In this document: positions 1 through 5,698 of the stretch, in pieces
Position numbering within the stretch: position 1 is the stretch's first letter
Layout: each line of letters opens with the position of its first letter
NCBI GenBank assembly: GCA_016200035.1
Contig: JACQFM010000110.1
Location: 1-6,884, forward strand
Direction: 5' to 3'
Source: Nitrososphaerota archaeon
GTDB lineage: Archaea > Thermoproteota > Nitrososphaeria > Nitrososphaerales > Nitrosopumilaceae
Length of the DNA stretch: 6,884 nt
Position numbers and translations under genes: made by a program
Notes under the pieces: generated by a model
What the model saw: the letters and a program-made list of their open reading frames with translations, nothing else
Databases searched by the model: none
Told to the model about the DNA's origin: nothing

Positions 1-839
1 AGTTTTATTGGGTAGACTGCAGAAAATCCCCTATACTTTGTTGAGACAATTGGGATCTCTATCTTAATTCCTTGAGTGTACACCAGAATCAATAAAACTC
101 CTGCGGTGATAAGCAAGCCAAATACACTTGGTAGTTGATTTGATCTAAATAGTACGTTAGATAAGTCCCCATGGAAAAGTGATGTAAAGACATGTAGTAT
201 CACTCCAACAGGTCCCCCGTCTCCAGCTGGTATAGGACTAAACAAGCTCCAAAATACTGTCTGTGCTACACCGGCTGCAATGAAGAGACTTATTCCACTT
301 CCAAGTCCCCATCCTTTCTGAATCAATTCGTCAAGCAGCATAATTATAACTGATGACGCTATAAGCTGACCAATTAGAATATAGCCTGCCTCAGGTGATG
401 GAAGTCTTGGACCATACACGGACAGTCCGTACAGTGATGCCTCTGCAACTATTACGATGTATGTTACTATCTTAGTAGCAGTTTGATAGAGTTCTCTGTC
501 TTCGGTTTTCTTAAAATCTAGATGAAACATTTCAGAACCCTTCAAAAGTTGCATCAACAATCCTGCAGTAACTATTGGACCTATGCCAAGTTCTATCAGC
601 GTTCCTTGTTGAGATGCAAAAATAACTCTAGCAAAGGCTAGAAAATCAAAGGCGGGCGTTGTGGCACCATATAGTGGAGTCTGACCCATTATCATGTATA
701 GAAAAAGTGCCAGCCCACACCACATGAGGCGAACCTGGAGTGTGAGTTTCTTTTTTGGTTTTGGAATCTGTGGTACGTAGACCTCCATTTTTGTTACTAT
801 TTTTTTAATAAAATTTGTTGGTGTTCCTTCCTCACTCAT
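1..839 (-). CDS. secY: Protein translocase subunit SecY (Sec61 alpha), 3' end cut by window edge
   Basis: Central channel subunit of the Sec translocon in the cytoplasmic membrane; it passes or inserts nascent proteins delivered by SRP and FtsY. I translated it by hand from the ATG at 839; 279 full codons are present, out of roughly 430-490 residues usual for archaeal SecY. The visible part holds a cytosolic N terminus, a plug region (about residues 53-75), the family-typical GIGPIVTAGLLMQLL (85-99), DELIQKGWGLGSGISLFIAAG (170-190), and TM1 to TM6. It stops inside the cytosolic loop between TM6 and TM7, at a region (EIPIVSTKYRG, 261-271) matching the loop that contacts ribosome or SRP partners. 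The start overlaps the rpl15 stop by 4 bases (ATGA), and a GAGGTG site lies 11 bases upstream. This is its standard place at the end of the archaeal spc operon. Identification is near certain; the C-terminal half is not visible. Confidence 0.97.
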   Translation of the reverse strand, partial: MSEEGTPTNFIKKIVTKMEVYVPQIPKPKKKLTLQVRLMWCGLALFLYMIMGQTPLYGATTPAFDFLAFARVIFASQQGTLIELGIGPIVTAGLLMQLLKGSEMFHLDFKKTEDRELYQTATKIVTYIVIVAEASLYGLSVYGPRLPSPEAGYILIGQLIASSVIIMLLDELIQKGWGLGSGISLFIAAGVAQTVFWSLFSPIPAGDGGPVGVILHVFTSLFHGDLSNVLFRSNQLPSVFGLLITAGVLLILVYTQGIKIEIPIVSTKYRGFSAVYPIK

Positions 840-1258
840 ACCTCTGCAAGCACCTCTCCCCCAGCTTGTTTTATTTTTTCTTCAGCAGAAGCAGAGAATC
901 TACCCACCATGACAGTGTATGCGTTCTTGGTTTGCCCGCCACCGAGGAGTTTATCATAACCAAGTTCCTTTAGATTTATGATCTTTTTTCCTCCTTCTTC
1001 TTTCCCAAATTTCAAAAAGAAGTCGTCGAGATCTCGCACACTTAGCCATTTTCTTACCAAGTTTGGGTGAGGGGGATGAGTGGAATCATGACCAAAATGA
1101 TGCGGATCAGTTAAGAGCATCTTGATAAAGTGGTGTTTGTGCATTCCGGCTTGGCCAAGACCACCTTTGTGTCCACTTGCTCTGTGTTGACCAACCTGTC
1201 CCCATCCGTGGTGTCTTCCACCTCTAAACTTTCTATTCTTACGCAGTCTTGTTGCCAT
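836..1258 (-). CDS. rpl15: 50S ribosomal protein L15 (uL15), archaeal type
   Basis: Protein of the large ribosomal subunit, 140 residues, close to the archaeal norm. It opens with the glycine- and basic-rich rRNA-binding arm of the family (RLRKNRKFRGG near 4-14, then HGWGQVGQHRASGHKGG around 17-33, GQAGMHKHHF 35-44). It ends with the globular part typical of uL15: GYDKLLGGGQT (100-110) and FSASAEEKIKQAGGE (121-135). The arm and the stretch after it are unusually rich in histidine (12 His between residues 16 and 64). The ATG at 1258 follows the rpl30 stop by one base, and the stop overlaps the secY start by 4 bases, so the gene is clearly cotranscribed and probably translationally coupled to secY. 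Confidence 0.97.
   Translation of the reverse strand: MATRLRKNRKFRGGRHHGWGQVGQHRASGHKGGLGQAGMHKHHFIKMLLTDPHHFGHDSTHPPHPNLVRKWLSVRDLDDFFLKFGKEEGGKKIINLKELGYDKLLGGGQTKNAYTVMVGRFSASAEEKIKQAGGEVLAEV
851..856 (-). promoter_or_regulatory. Possible Shine-Dalgarno site of secY inside rpl15
   Basis: GAGGTG on the minus strand, 11 bases before the secY ATG, in the last rpl15 codons. The spacing is slightly long; the overlap with the rpl15 stop also allows coupled initiation. Confidence 0.45.
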
Positions 1259-1259
1259 T

Positions 1260-1727
1260 TTAGATCATATTCCTAACTTGGGCAAGTAATTCTTTGTGAT
1301 TTCCTAAGATGCCACCTTCGCCATACATCTTCTTAGTATTTCGCTTAAAACCATGTCTTGGTGGCGATAACGCAAACCAAGGTTTCAGTGGTTTAAGCTT
1401 AGATAATGAGGCAGTTCCCTCTGTCAAAGATTTCGCTAGATCTTCTGAACTTTTGAATCCAAGTTTCACAATATCTTCGGATGTGATTTTCTTGTATCCT
1501 TCTTTTCGTGCTTTTTTCTCTAAGAGTTCTTTCATAGTAGCACTATCGACCTCCTGCCAAGACACATAATGCTTTATTTTATCTAGCATTCCTTTGGTGT
1601 TTTCTCTAGCTGGAATTATTGTAGCTCTGAATTTTCTTTCCAAATGCAAAAGATTAAGCGTAGTTTTTGCCCAGTGAGGTACATTTACTGTTCCCCTCAT
1701 TCTCACTACTAAGAAAGCATTTGCCAT
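1260..1727 (-). CDS. rpl30: 50S ribosomal protein L30 (uL30), archaeal long form
   Basis: Large-subunit ribosomal protein, 155 residues. This is the long archaeal/eukaryal (L7) form; the bacterial protein has only about 60 residues. The N-terminal ferredoxin-like core starts MANAFLVVRMRG and contains the usual strand-helix segment with TLNLLHL. The C-terminal extension carries the archaeal signature PPRHGFKRNTKK followed by GEGGILGNHKE. I chose the ATG at 1727 over an in-frame TTG two codons upstream: the protein then begins exactly where homologues begin, and the TTG lies only one base beyond the rps5 stop. A GGTTGAT-like sequence just before the ATG, overlapping the end of rps5, may act as a weak Shine-Dalgarno site. 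It sits between rps5 and rpl15 as in other archaeal spc operons. Confidence 0.96.
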   Translation of the reverse strand: MANAFLVVRMRGTVNVPHWAKTTLNLLHLERKFRATIIPARENTKGMLDKIKHYVSWQEVDSATMKELLEKKARKEGYKKITSEDIVKLGFKSSEDLAKSLTEGTASLSKLKPLKPWFALSPPRHGFKRNTKKMYGEGGILGNHKELLAQVRNMI

Positions 1728-1733
1728 TATCAA

Positions 1734-2369
1734 TCAACCCTGACTAAACGTCTGCCTAAGGCAATTGAGGACAGCTTTTGACGTAGAGGTCATAGTGTTA
1801 GTAGCACCCTTACTCTTTGTCCAAACGTCTTTGAGGCCAGCAAGTTTTAGGAGGTTTCTAATATTTCCGCCTGCGACTAAACCAAGACCTCTTGGTCCTG
1901 GTATGATTTCAATTGTCACACTACCTCCTCTTCCTCTGACTTTGAAAGGAACAGAGTGGGGTTGATCACATCTGCATTCCCAGCTTCCACAACCAAGCTT
2001 TACTGGGCTTACTGCAAGATATGCTGCATTCGTTGCCTTCTCTATTGCAATTCTCATTTGTTTAGATTTTCCCTGACCTATACCAAGCCATCCATTTTCA
2101 TCGCCAGCAGCAACCAAGGCCTTGAATCTTGTGTATTCACCGTTGGTTGTTTGCTTTTGAACAATTCCTACATCGATTACTTCAGTCTTGATACCTGGCA
2201 AAAGCTTTTTGATTATTCCTGCTTCTTGAATCCTATACCCATTTTCATAAATTTCTTTCATTGATGTGATCTTGCCATTGTTTACCAACATGCCAAGTTT
2301 TGTTCTTGGAACCCACTGTTCTTCTTGTTCTTTTCTTTCCCTTCTTGGCCTCTGTTCAGTTACGCTCAT
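1734..2369 (-). CDS. rps5: 30S ribosomal protein S5 (uS5), archaeal type
   Basis: Small-subunit protein, 211 residues, near the mRNA entry channel and important for decoding accuracy. After a charged N-terminal tail rich in Arg and Glu (1-20) come the S5 double-stranded-RNA-like domain (FKALVAAGDENGWLGIGQGK, 82-101) and the C-terminal S5 fold (GRGGSVTIEIIPGPRGLGLV, 146-165, then KGATNTMTSTSKAV near the end). Between them lies the archaeal insertion with three cysteines, C127, C132 and C134 (spacing C-x4-C-x-C), followed by PHSVPFKV. Its ATG overlaps the rpl18 stop by 4 bases (ATGA) and no good Shine-Dalgarno site is visible, so coupling to rpl18 translation is likely. The stop lies 6 bases before the rpl30 ATG. 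Confidence 0.97.
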   Translation of the reverse strand: MSVTEQRPRRERKEQEEQWVPRTKLGMLVNNGKITSMKEIYENGYRIQEAGIIKKLLPGIKTEVIDVGIVQKQTTNGEYTRFKALVAAGDENGWLGIGQGKSKQMRIAIEKATNAAYLAVSPVKLGCGSWECRCDQPHSVPFKVRGRGGSVTIEIIPGPRGLGLVAGGNIRNLLKLAGLKDVWTKSKGATNTMTSTSKAVLNCLRQTFSQG

Positions 2370-2854
2370 TTGGTACTAACCCCGCCATCAATTCTTGACT
2401 TTACTTGGTCAACATCATTTGTAACTTTAAGATATTTACCCTTAATTCTTTCTTCATTTGGAAATGTTTCTTTATCAGCTGGGACTTTCAGACCAGCATC
2501 TATTACACCCTTTAGTGCTGCGGCAATTCTTTGAGTATATTTTCTAGTGCCAGTGTAAAGTATTGCATCTTTTACCCCCTTTGTCATAGCCTTTTTTCCT
2601 GCAAGATATCCTGTCAGGTATGCTGCAGGTATACTCTTCCTTGAGCCTTTCCACCCCATGTTAAGAAGTGATCTAGAATGTGCCGAGGCAAGTACTCTGT
2701 CTCCATTTATCTCTGGTTTATGGATTTGAACAAGAGTGTTCTCATTTGAAATCTGTACACTGATAAAGTCTCTTCTACCAATAAGAAGACCCTTCCTTTT
2801 CTTGTAGTTTGTCTTCTCTTCTCTTGATCTACGTAATATTTGCGAATATGCCAT
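2366..2854 (-). CDS. rpl18: 50S ribosomal protein L18 (uL18), archaeal type
   Basis: Large-subunit protein that binds 5S rRNA with L5; 162 residues, with the archaeal/eukaryal L5e-like C-terminal part. Recognisable family stretches are RRSREEKTNYKKRKGLL (8-24), LASAHSRSLLNMGWKGS (55-71), PAAYLTGYLAGKKA (76-89), AALKGVIDAGLKVP (112-125) and NEERIKGKYL (133-142). I chose the ATG at 2854 because AAGGTG (2861-2866) lies 6 bases upstream; the competing in-frame GTG at 2863 falls inside that ribosome site. The gene starts a run of five tightly packed ribosomal/secretion genes and is separated from argF by 51 bases containing a likely promoter. The usual archaeal upstream partners (L6, L32e, L19e) are not next to it. 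Confidence 0.96.
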   Translation of the reverse strand: MAYSQILRRSREEKTNYKKRKGLLIGRRDFISVQISNENTLVQIHKPEINGDRVLASAHSRSLLNMGWKGSRKSIPAAYLTGYLAGKKAMTKGVKDAILYTGTRKYTQRIAAALKGVIDAGLKVPADKETFPNEERIKGKYLKVTNDVDQVKSRIDGGVSTK

Positions 2855-2860
2855 TACTAA

Positions 2861-2866
2861 CACCTT
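2861..2866 (-). promoter_or_regulatory. Shine-Dalgarno site of rpl18 (decides the start)
   Basis: AAGGTG on the minus strand, 6 bases before the ATG at 2854. It matches the GGTG core complementary to the archaeal 16S 3' end. The alternative GTG start at 2863 is part of this site and so cannot be the initiator if the site is used. Confidence 0.75.
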
Positions 2867-2889
2867 TCACAAAAAATTTCGGTAAAGCT

Positions 2890-2897
2890 CTTATAAA
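2890..2897 (-). promoter_or_regulatory. Likely archaeal TATA box for rpl18-rps5-rpl30-rpl15-secY
   Basis: On the minus strand this reads TTTATAAG, just after the argF stop. A start about 27 bases downstream of its centre would fall near 2867. That leaves a leader of about a dozen bases which contains the AAGGTG ribosome site of rpl18. The spacing is good, but no start site has been measured, so this remains a prediction. Confidence 0.6.
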
Positions 2898-2905
2898 CGT
2901 TAGAC

Positions 2906-3814
2906 TCACAGCAATGCAACCATCAGAGATTTCTGAGCATGTAATCTATTTTCAGCTTCATCCCAAACTACTGATTGTGATCCGTCTATTACTGAGCTGG
3001 TTACTTCTTGTCCTCTTTTGGCAGGAAGACAGTGCAAGAAAATTGCATTATGTTTCGCCTTTTTCATTAAGGATGGATTTACCTGAAATTTCGGCAAGAA
3101 ATCTAGTGCCCTATCAGTAGTTTGATGATGTATGGAAACAAAAGTATCTGTGGCTACTACATCAGCATCTCTTACAGCTTTTGCCGGATCGTGCAATATT
3201 TCAACGTAGCCCACTCTTTTTGATTCTCTAACAACTTTTGAATCCGGTTCGTAACCTTTGGGTGTCGCAACAGCAATATCCATTCCAGTTTTTACGCATC
3301 CATAGATCATTGAATTGCAAACATTGTTACCGTCTCCAATCCAAGCAAGCTTCAAACCCGCAAGTTTCTTCTTTTTTTCTTTTATTGTCATAAGATCTGC
3401 TAGGATTTGACATGGATGAAAAGAATCTGACAGACCATTTATTACAGGTACGATTGAATTTTTAGCAAGAATTTCTACTTCTTTGTGCGAATACACGCGT
3501 GCCATTATTATGTCGACATATCGTGAAAGTGTCTTTGAAGTATCCTCTATTGTTTCTCCTCGTGCAAGCTGTAATTCATCCGATGACAAGCTTAATGCAT
3601 ACCCTCCAAGTTGAAACATGCCTACCTCAAAGCTTACACGTGTCCGCGTGGAGGGCTTTTGAAATATCATGGCAAGTGTCTTATTCTTTAGTAACGGTTT
3701 GGAAATTCCAGCTTTGAAATCTTTTTTTAGCTTTATTGCATCATCTGTAATTTTCTCAATCTCTTTTCTATCTAGTTCGTTAAGGGTAAGTAGGTCTTTA
3801 GTTTTAAGTTTCAT
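2906..3814 (-). CDS. argF: Ornithine carbamoyltransferase (arginine biosynthesis)
   Basis: Cytoplasmic enzyme expected to transfer carbamoyl from carbamoyl phosphate to ornithine, giving citrulline. The length of 302 residues is normal. The carbamoyl-phosphate half shows PSTRTR (54-59), R106 and HPCQ (133-136). The ornithine half shows GDGNNVCNS (160-168), D223 and S227 of the substrate loop, HCLPAKRG (261-268) and ENRLHAQK (288-295). HCLP and HPCQ separate it from aspartate carbamoyltransferase. The loop that usually reads S-M-G reads S-I-H (227-229), so a modified ornithine substrate cannot be excluded. Its ATG overlaps the ftsY stop by 4 bases (ATGA), and GGAG (3821-3824) lies 6 bases upstream. 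It is the only metabolic gene inside a translation/secretion block. Confidence 0.93.
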   Translation of the reverse strand: MKLKTKDLLTLNELDRKEIEKITDDAIKLKKDFKAGISKPLLKNKTLAMIFQKPSTRTRVSFEVGMFQLGGYALSLSSDELQLARGETIEDTSKTLSRYVDIIMARVYSHKEVEILAKNSIVPVINGLSDSFHPCQILADLMTIKEKKKKLAGLKLAWIGDGNNVCNSMIYGCVKTGMDIAVATPKGYEPDSKVVRESKRVGYVEILHDPAKAVRDADVVATDTFVSIHHQTTDRALDFLPKFQVNPSLMKKAKHNAIFLHCLPAKRGQEVTSSVIDGSQSVVWDEAENRLHAQKSLMVALL

Positions 3815-5106
3815 TTACTTCTCCAACCAAATAGAGAACGCTTCTTTTTAGCTTTGATATCTTTTTGTTCTAAGCTATCTTCTTGTTGTTCTTTCGATGA
3901 TTCTTCTATATTCGTAGGCCTTCCTTTTAGAACCCATGCCCTAATCTTTGATGCCAATTCCATTGCTTCTCTATCATTTTCTGGCGGGGAGGTGTCAAAC
4001 AACTGAGAGTATTTTTGAATGTCATTTGTCTCAATACCTGAAAAGGGATCCTTATCAGTTACAGCTTGTGAAACCGATTTTTGAGAAGAGTTATTTTCCG
4101 TAATTATGACCTCATCCAATTTTTCTTCACGATGCGATCTGTTCTGTTCCGAATCTTTGGATGTGATTTCTGATTTTTGAGTTTGTTCTAATGGAGTTTC
4201 TCCTAATCCAAATATGCTGTCTAAAAATGACTCCTTATCAAACGAAGCCAGATCTTTGTATTCTTGACCCACACCCAAATATAGAATTGGGGTCGACGTG
4301 ACCTTCACTATTGAGATGGCAGCGCCTCCCCGTGCGTCAGCGTCACTCTTTGCAAGGATTGCTCCGTCAAACTTTGTATATTGATAGAATTCCCGTGCCT
4401 GATTTACAGTGTCATTCCCTGCCAATGCATCACCTACAAAGAACTTCAAGTCAGGGTTTACTACTTTGTTTATTTTTGATATTTGATCCATCAGGTTCTT
4501 ACTTGTTTGCATTCTACCCGCTGTGTCAATTAATATGCAATTGATTTTGTGTGATTTAGCATAAAGTACAGCATCTCTGGCCACAGCGGCGGGATCAGAA
4601 CCGTAGTTTTGTGCTATTATTTTCAAATTTAACCTTCTTGCGTGTTCACTTAATTGTTCTATAGCACCGGCCCTGTAAGTGTCTGCGGCAGCTATAACAA
4701 CAGAAAGTTTGTTTTGTTGTAGTAGATATGCTACTTTAGCTATGGTAGTAGTTTTTCCTGTTCCATTGATGCCCATAAATAATATGATATATGGTTCACC
4801 AGTTTCCTTTTTCTTTTCTATATTCGATAATATGTCAATTTTTTTTGTATTATCAAACAAGTTGGAAATGTTCTGACGTAATGTCTGTTTTACTATTTCT
4901 GCAATCTTTTCTTTTTCTACCGTAGCTCCTATTAGCTTCTTTTTTAAATCGGCTTTCAGGGAGTCTATGACCTCAGTTGCAACGTCAGACTCCATCAGAG
5001 CTACTTCTAGTTCAAACAAAACTCCATCAATATCTTTCTCCTTGAGTTCCTTTTGGCCAAAACTTTTTGCTGCGGAAGAAAGTGCACTTCTTAGTTTATC
5101 AAACAT
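3811..5106 (-). CDS. ftsY: Signal recognition particle receptor FtsY with a long C-terminal tail
   Basis: SRP GTPase that docks ribosome-nascent chain-SRP complexes at the membrane; 431 residues. The helical N domain (about 1-90) includes the family-type EVALMESDVATEV (34-46). The G domain shows G1 GINGTGKT (112-119), DTYRAG (142-147), G3 DTAGR (194-198), DALAGND (226-232), a G4-like AKSDADARGG (252-261) and the closing GVGQEYKDL (278-286) and FLDSIFGLG (294-302). ADARGG and the missing methionine-rich M domain argue for archaeal FtsY rather than Ffh/SRP54. FtsY proteins normally end near residue 302; here about 129 residues follow. They are a polar, acidic linker (303-352), a possibly folded segment (353-400, with helical REAMELASKIRAWVLKG at 379-395), a charged stretch, and a basic-aromatic tip KAKKKRSLFGWRSK (418-431). 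The start is the ATG 11 bases after the pfdA stop. Confidence 0.95.
   Translation of the reverse strand: MFDKLRSALSSAAKSFGQKELKEKDIDGVLFELEVALMESDVATEVIDSLKADLKKKLIGATVEKEKIAEIVKQTLRQNISNLFDNTKKIDILSNIEKKKETGEPYIILFMGINGTGKTTTIAKVAYLLQQNKLSVVIAAADTYRAGAIEQLSEHARRLNLKIIAQNYGSDPAAVARDAVLYAKSHKINCILIDTAGRMQTSKNLMDQISKINKVVNPDLKFFVGDALAGNDTVNQAREFYQYTKFDGAILAKSDADARGGAAISIVKVTSTPILYLGVGQEYKDLASFDKESFLDSIFGLGETPLEQTQKSEITSKDSEQNRSHREEKLDEVIITENNSSQKSVSQAVTDKDPFSGIETNDIQKYSQLFDTSPPENDREAMELASKIRAWVLKGRPTNIEESSKEQQEDSLEQKDIKAKKKRSLFGWRSK
3821..3824 (-). promoter_or_regulatory. Shine-Dalgarno site of argF inside the ftsY end
   Basis: GGAG on the minus strand, 6 bases before the argF ATG and within the last ftsY codons. 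With the ATGA overlap it would allow both re-initiation after ftsY and independent entry. Confidence 0.5.
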
Positions 5107-5117
5107 GATGTTTGCCT

Positions 5118-5540
5118 TTACTGGGATGAACTGCGGCTTGCTTGTATTAGTTTATTCATTTCTTGCTGATCATAGTCTAGTCTGGCTGCCACTTCCTGTC
5201 GTTGAGCCGAAATTTGTTGCAAAACGACTTCTAATTCCTTTATCCTAGCTTCAACAAAATTGAGTGTGGATGTTTTATCTTGTTCTATTGCGGCACCGGC
5301 ACCTATATTTAGAATCAATTTTTCAGCAGGGTTGATTGTTGCCTTCACATATGCACCCATTCCTACTGGCACTAAAGTTTCATAGTTGGTACTGCCATCT
5401 AATGCCTTTATTGATTCTACAGAACTTGTTGCTTCCTGTAGAAGCTTGATAACAGCTTCTTCTTTTTGGATCAATTCAGCCATGTAGGCTTCTAACATCT
5501 GAATTTGTTGAATTAATGCTTGAGCTTGTTCCTCACTCAT
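5118..5540 (-). CDS. pfdA: Prefoldin subunit alpha
   Basis: Cytosolic chaperone subunit. Two alpha and four beta subunits form a jellyfish-shaped hexamer that holds unfolded proteins and hands them to the thermosome. The 140 residues show the alpha-class plan: an N-terminal coiled coil (about 2-47, rich in Q, E and L), a beta-hairpin region (about 53-88, with LVPVGMGAYVKATI and LILNIGAGAAIEQD) and a C-terminal coiled coil (about 92-133). I chose the ATG at 5540; a TTG two codons upstream gives a longer reading but would lie upstream of the transcript start predicted from the TATA box at 5565-5570. The order pfdA-ftsY is common in archaea, where L18a and aIF6 genes often precede it; here a promoter and sod lie upstream instead. 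Confidence 0.93.
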   Translation of the reverse strand: MSEEQAQALIQQIQMLEAYMAELIQKEEAVIKLLQEATSSVESIKALDGSTNYETLVPVGMGAYVKATINPAEKLILNIGAGAAIEQDKTSTLNFVEARIKELEVVLQQISAQRQEVAARLDYDQQEMNKLIQASRSSSQ

Positions 5541-5564
5541 TTGCAAAATTTTTAGTATGCCACC

Positions 5565-5570
5565 TATAAA
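5565..5570 (-). promoter_or_regulatory. Likely TATA box of pfdA-ftsY-argF, leaderless transcript
   Basis: TTTATA on the minus strand, in the non-coding gap between sod and pfdA. Its centre is about 27 bases from the A of the pfdA ATG at 5540, so the message would begin at or next to the start codon. The lack of a convincing Shine-Dalgarno site before pfdA fits a leaderless start. A weaker TTTTAAAA lies further upstream (about 5608-5615). Confidence 0.55.
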
Positions 5571-5670
5571 TGCATTCTACGATTAAGAATTTGCCAAACT
5601 AGATTTTTTAAAACGACAACACATGGAGGAATTTTTCATTAACACACTTCCAGTTGCATCATGTTAAAGT

Positions 5671-5698
5671 AATTAAATAAACAAAAAAAGAGAAGAAG
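5671..5698 (-). terminator. T-rich transcription terminator after sod
   Basis: Directly after the sod stop the minus strand runs through a pyrimidine tract, with seven T in a row at 5683-5689 followed by TTTATTT. Archaeal RNA polymerase stops at such oligo-T runs without needing a hairpin, and I see none here. Together with the pfdA promoter downstream it separates sod from the next operon. Confidence 0.55.

Larger units (their letters stand above)
5541..5698. other. Non-coding gap between pfdA and sod
   Basis: These 158 bases hold the sod terminator tract at one end and the pfdA TATA box at the other. Between them I see no tRNA, no convincing C/D-box RNA and no plausible gene. Confidence 0.6.

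Noticed and set aside
1728..1733. TTG start two codons before the rpl30 ATG
   Set aside because: Homologues start at MANAF-like sequence, and the TTG is one base beyond the rps5 stop with no proper ribosome site spacing.
2855..2863. GTG start three codons before the rpl18 ATG
   Set aside because: The GTG is part of the AAGGTG ribosome site serving the ATG at 2854.
1309..3120. Plus-strand open frames of 66-103 codons across the ribosomal genes and argF (for example 1956-2264 and 2809-3120)
   Set aside because: They lie opposite well-conserved genes, have no recognisable family, no promoter or ribosome site, and compositions expected from antisense readings.
3499..5248. Plus-strand open frames opposite argF, ftsY and pfdA
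   Set aside because: All are antisense to clearly conserved coding sequence and encode no recognisable protein.
5541..5546. TTG start two codons before the pfdA ATG
   Set aside because: It would lie upstream of the transcript start predicted from the TATA box, and ATG is the better codon.
5623..5667. Plus-strand 14-codon frame starting at an ATG in the pfdA-sod gap
   Set aside because: Too short, without a ribosome site or any supporting signal.
5630..5670. Possible C/D-box small RNA on the minus strand (ATGATGC resembling box C)
   Set aside because: No acceptable box D (CTGA) at the right distance and no terminal stem.
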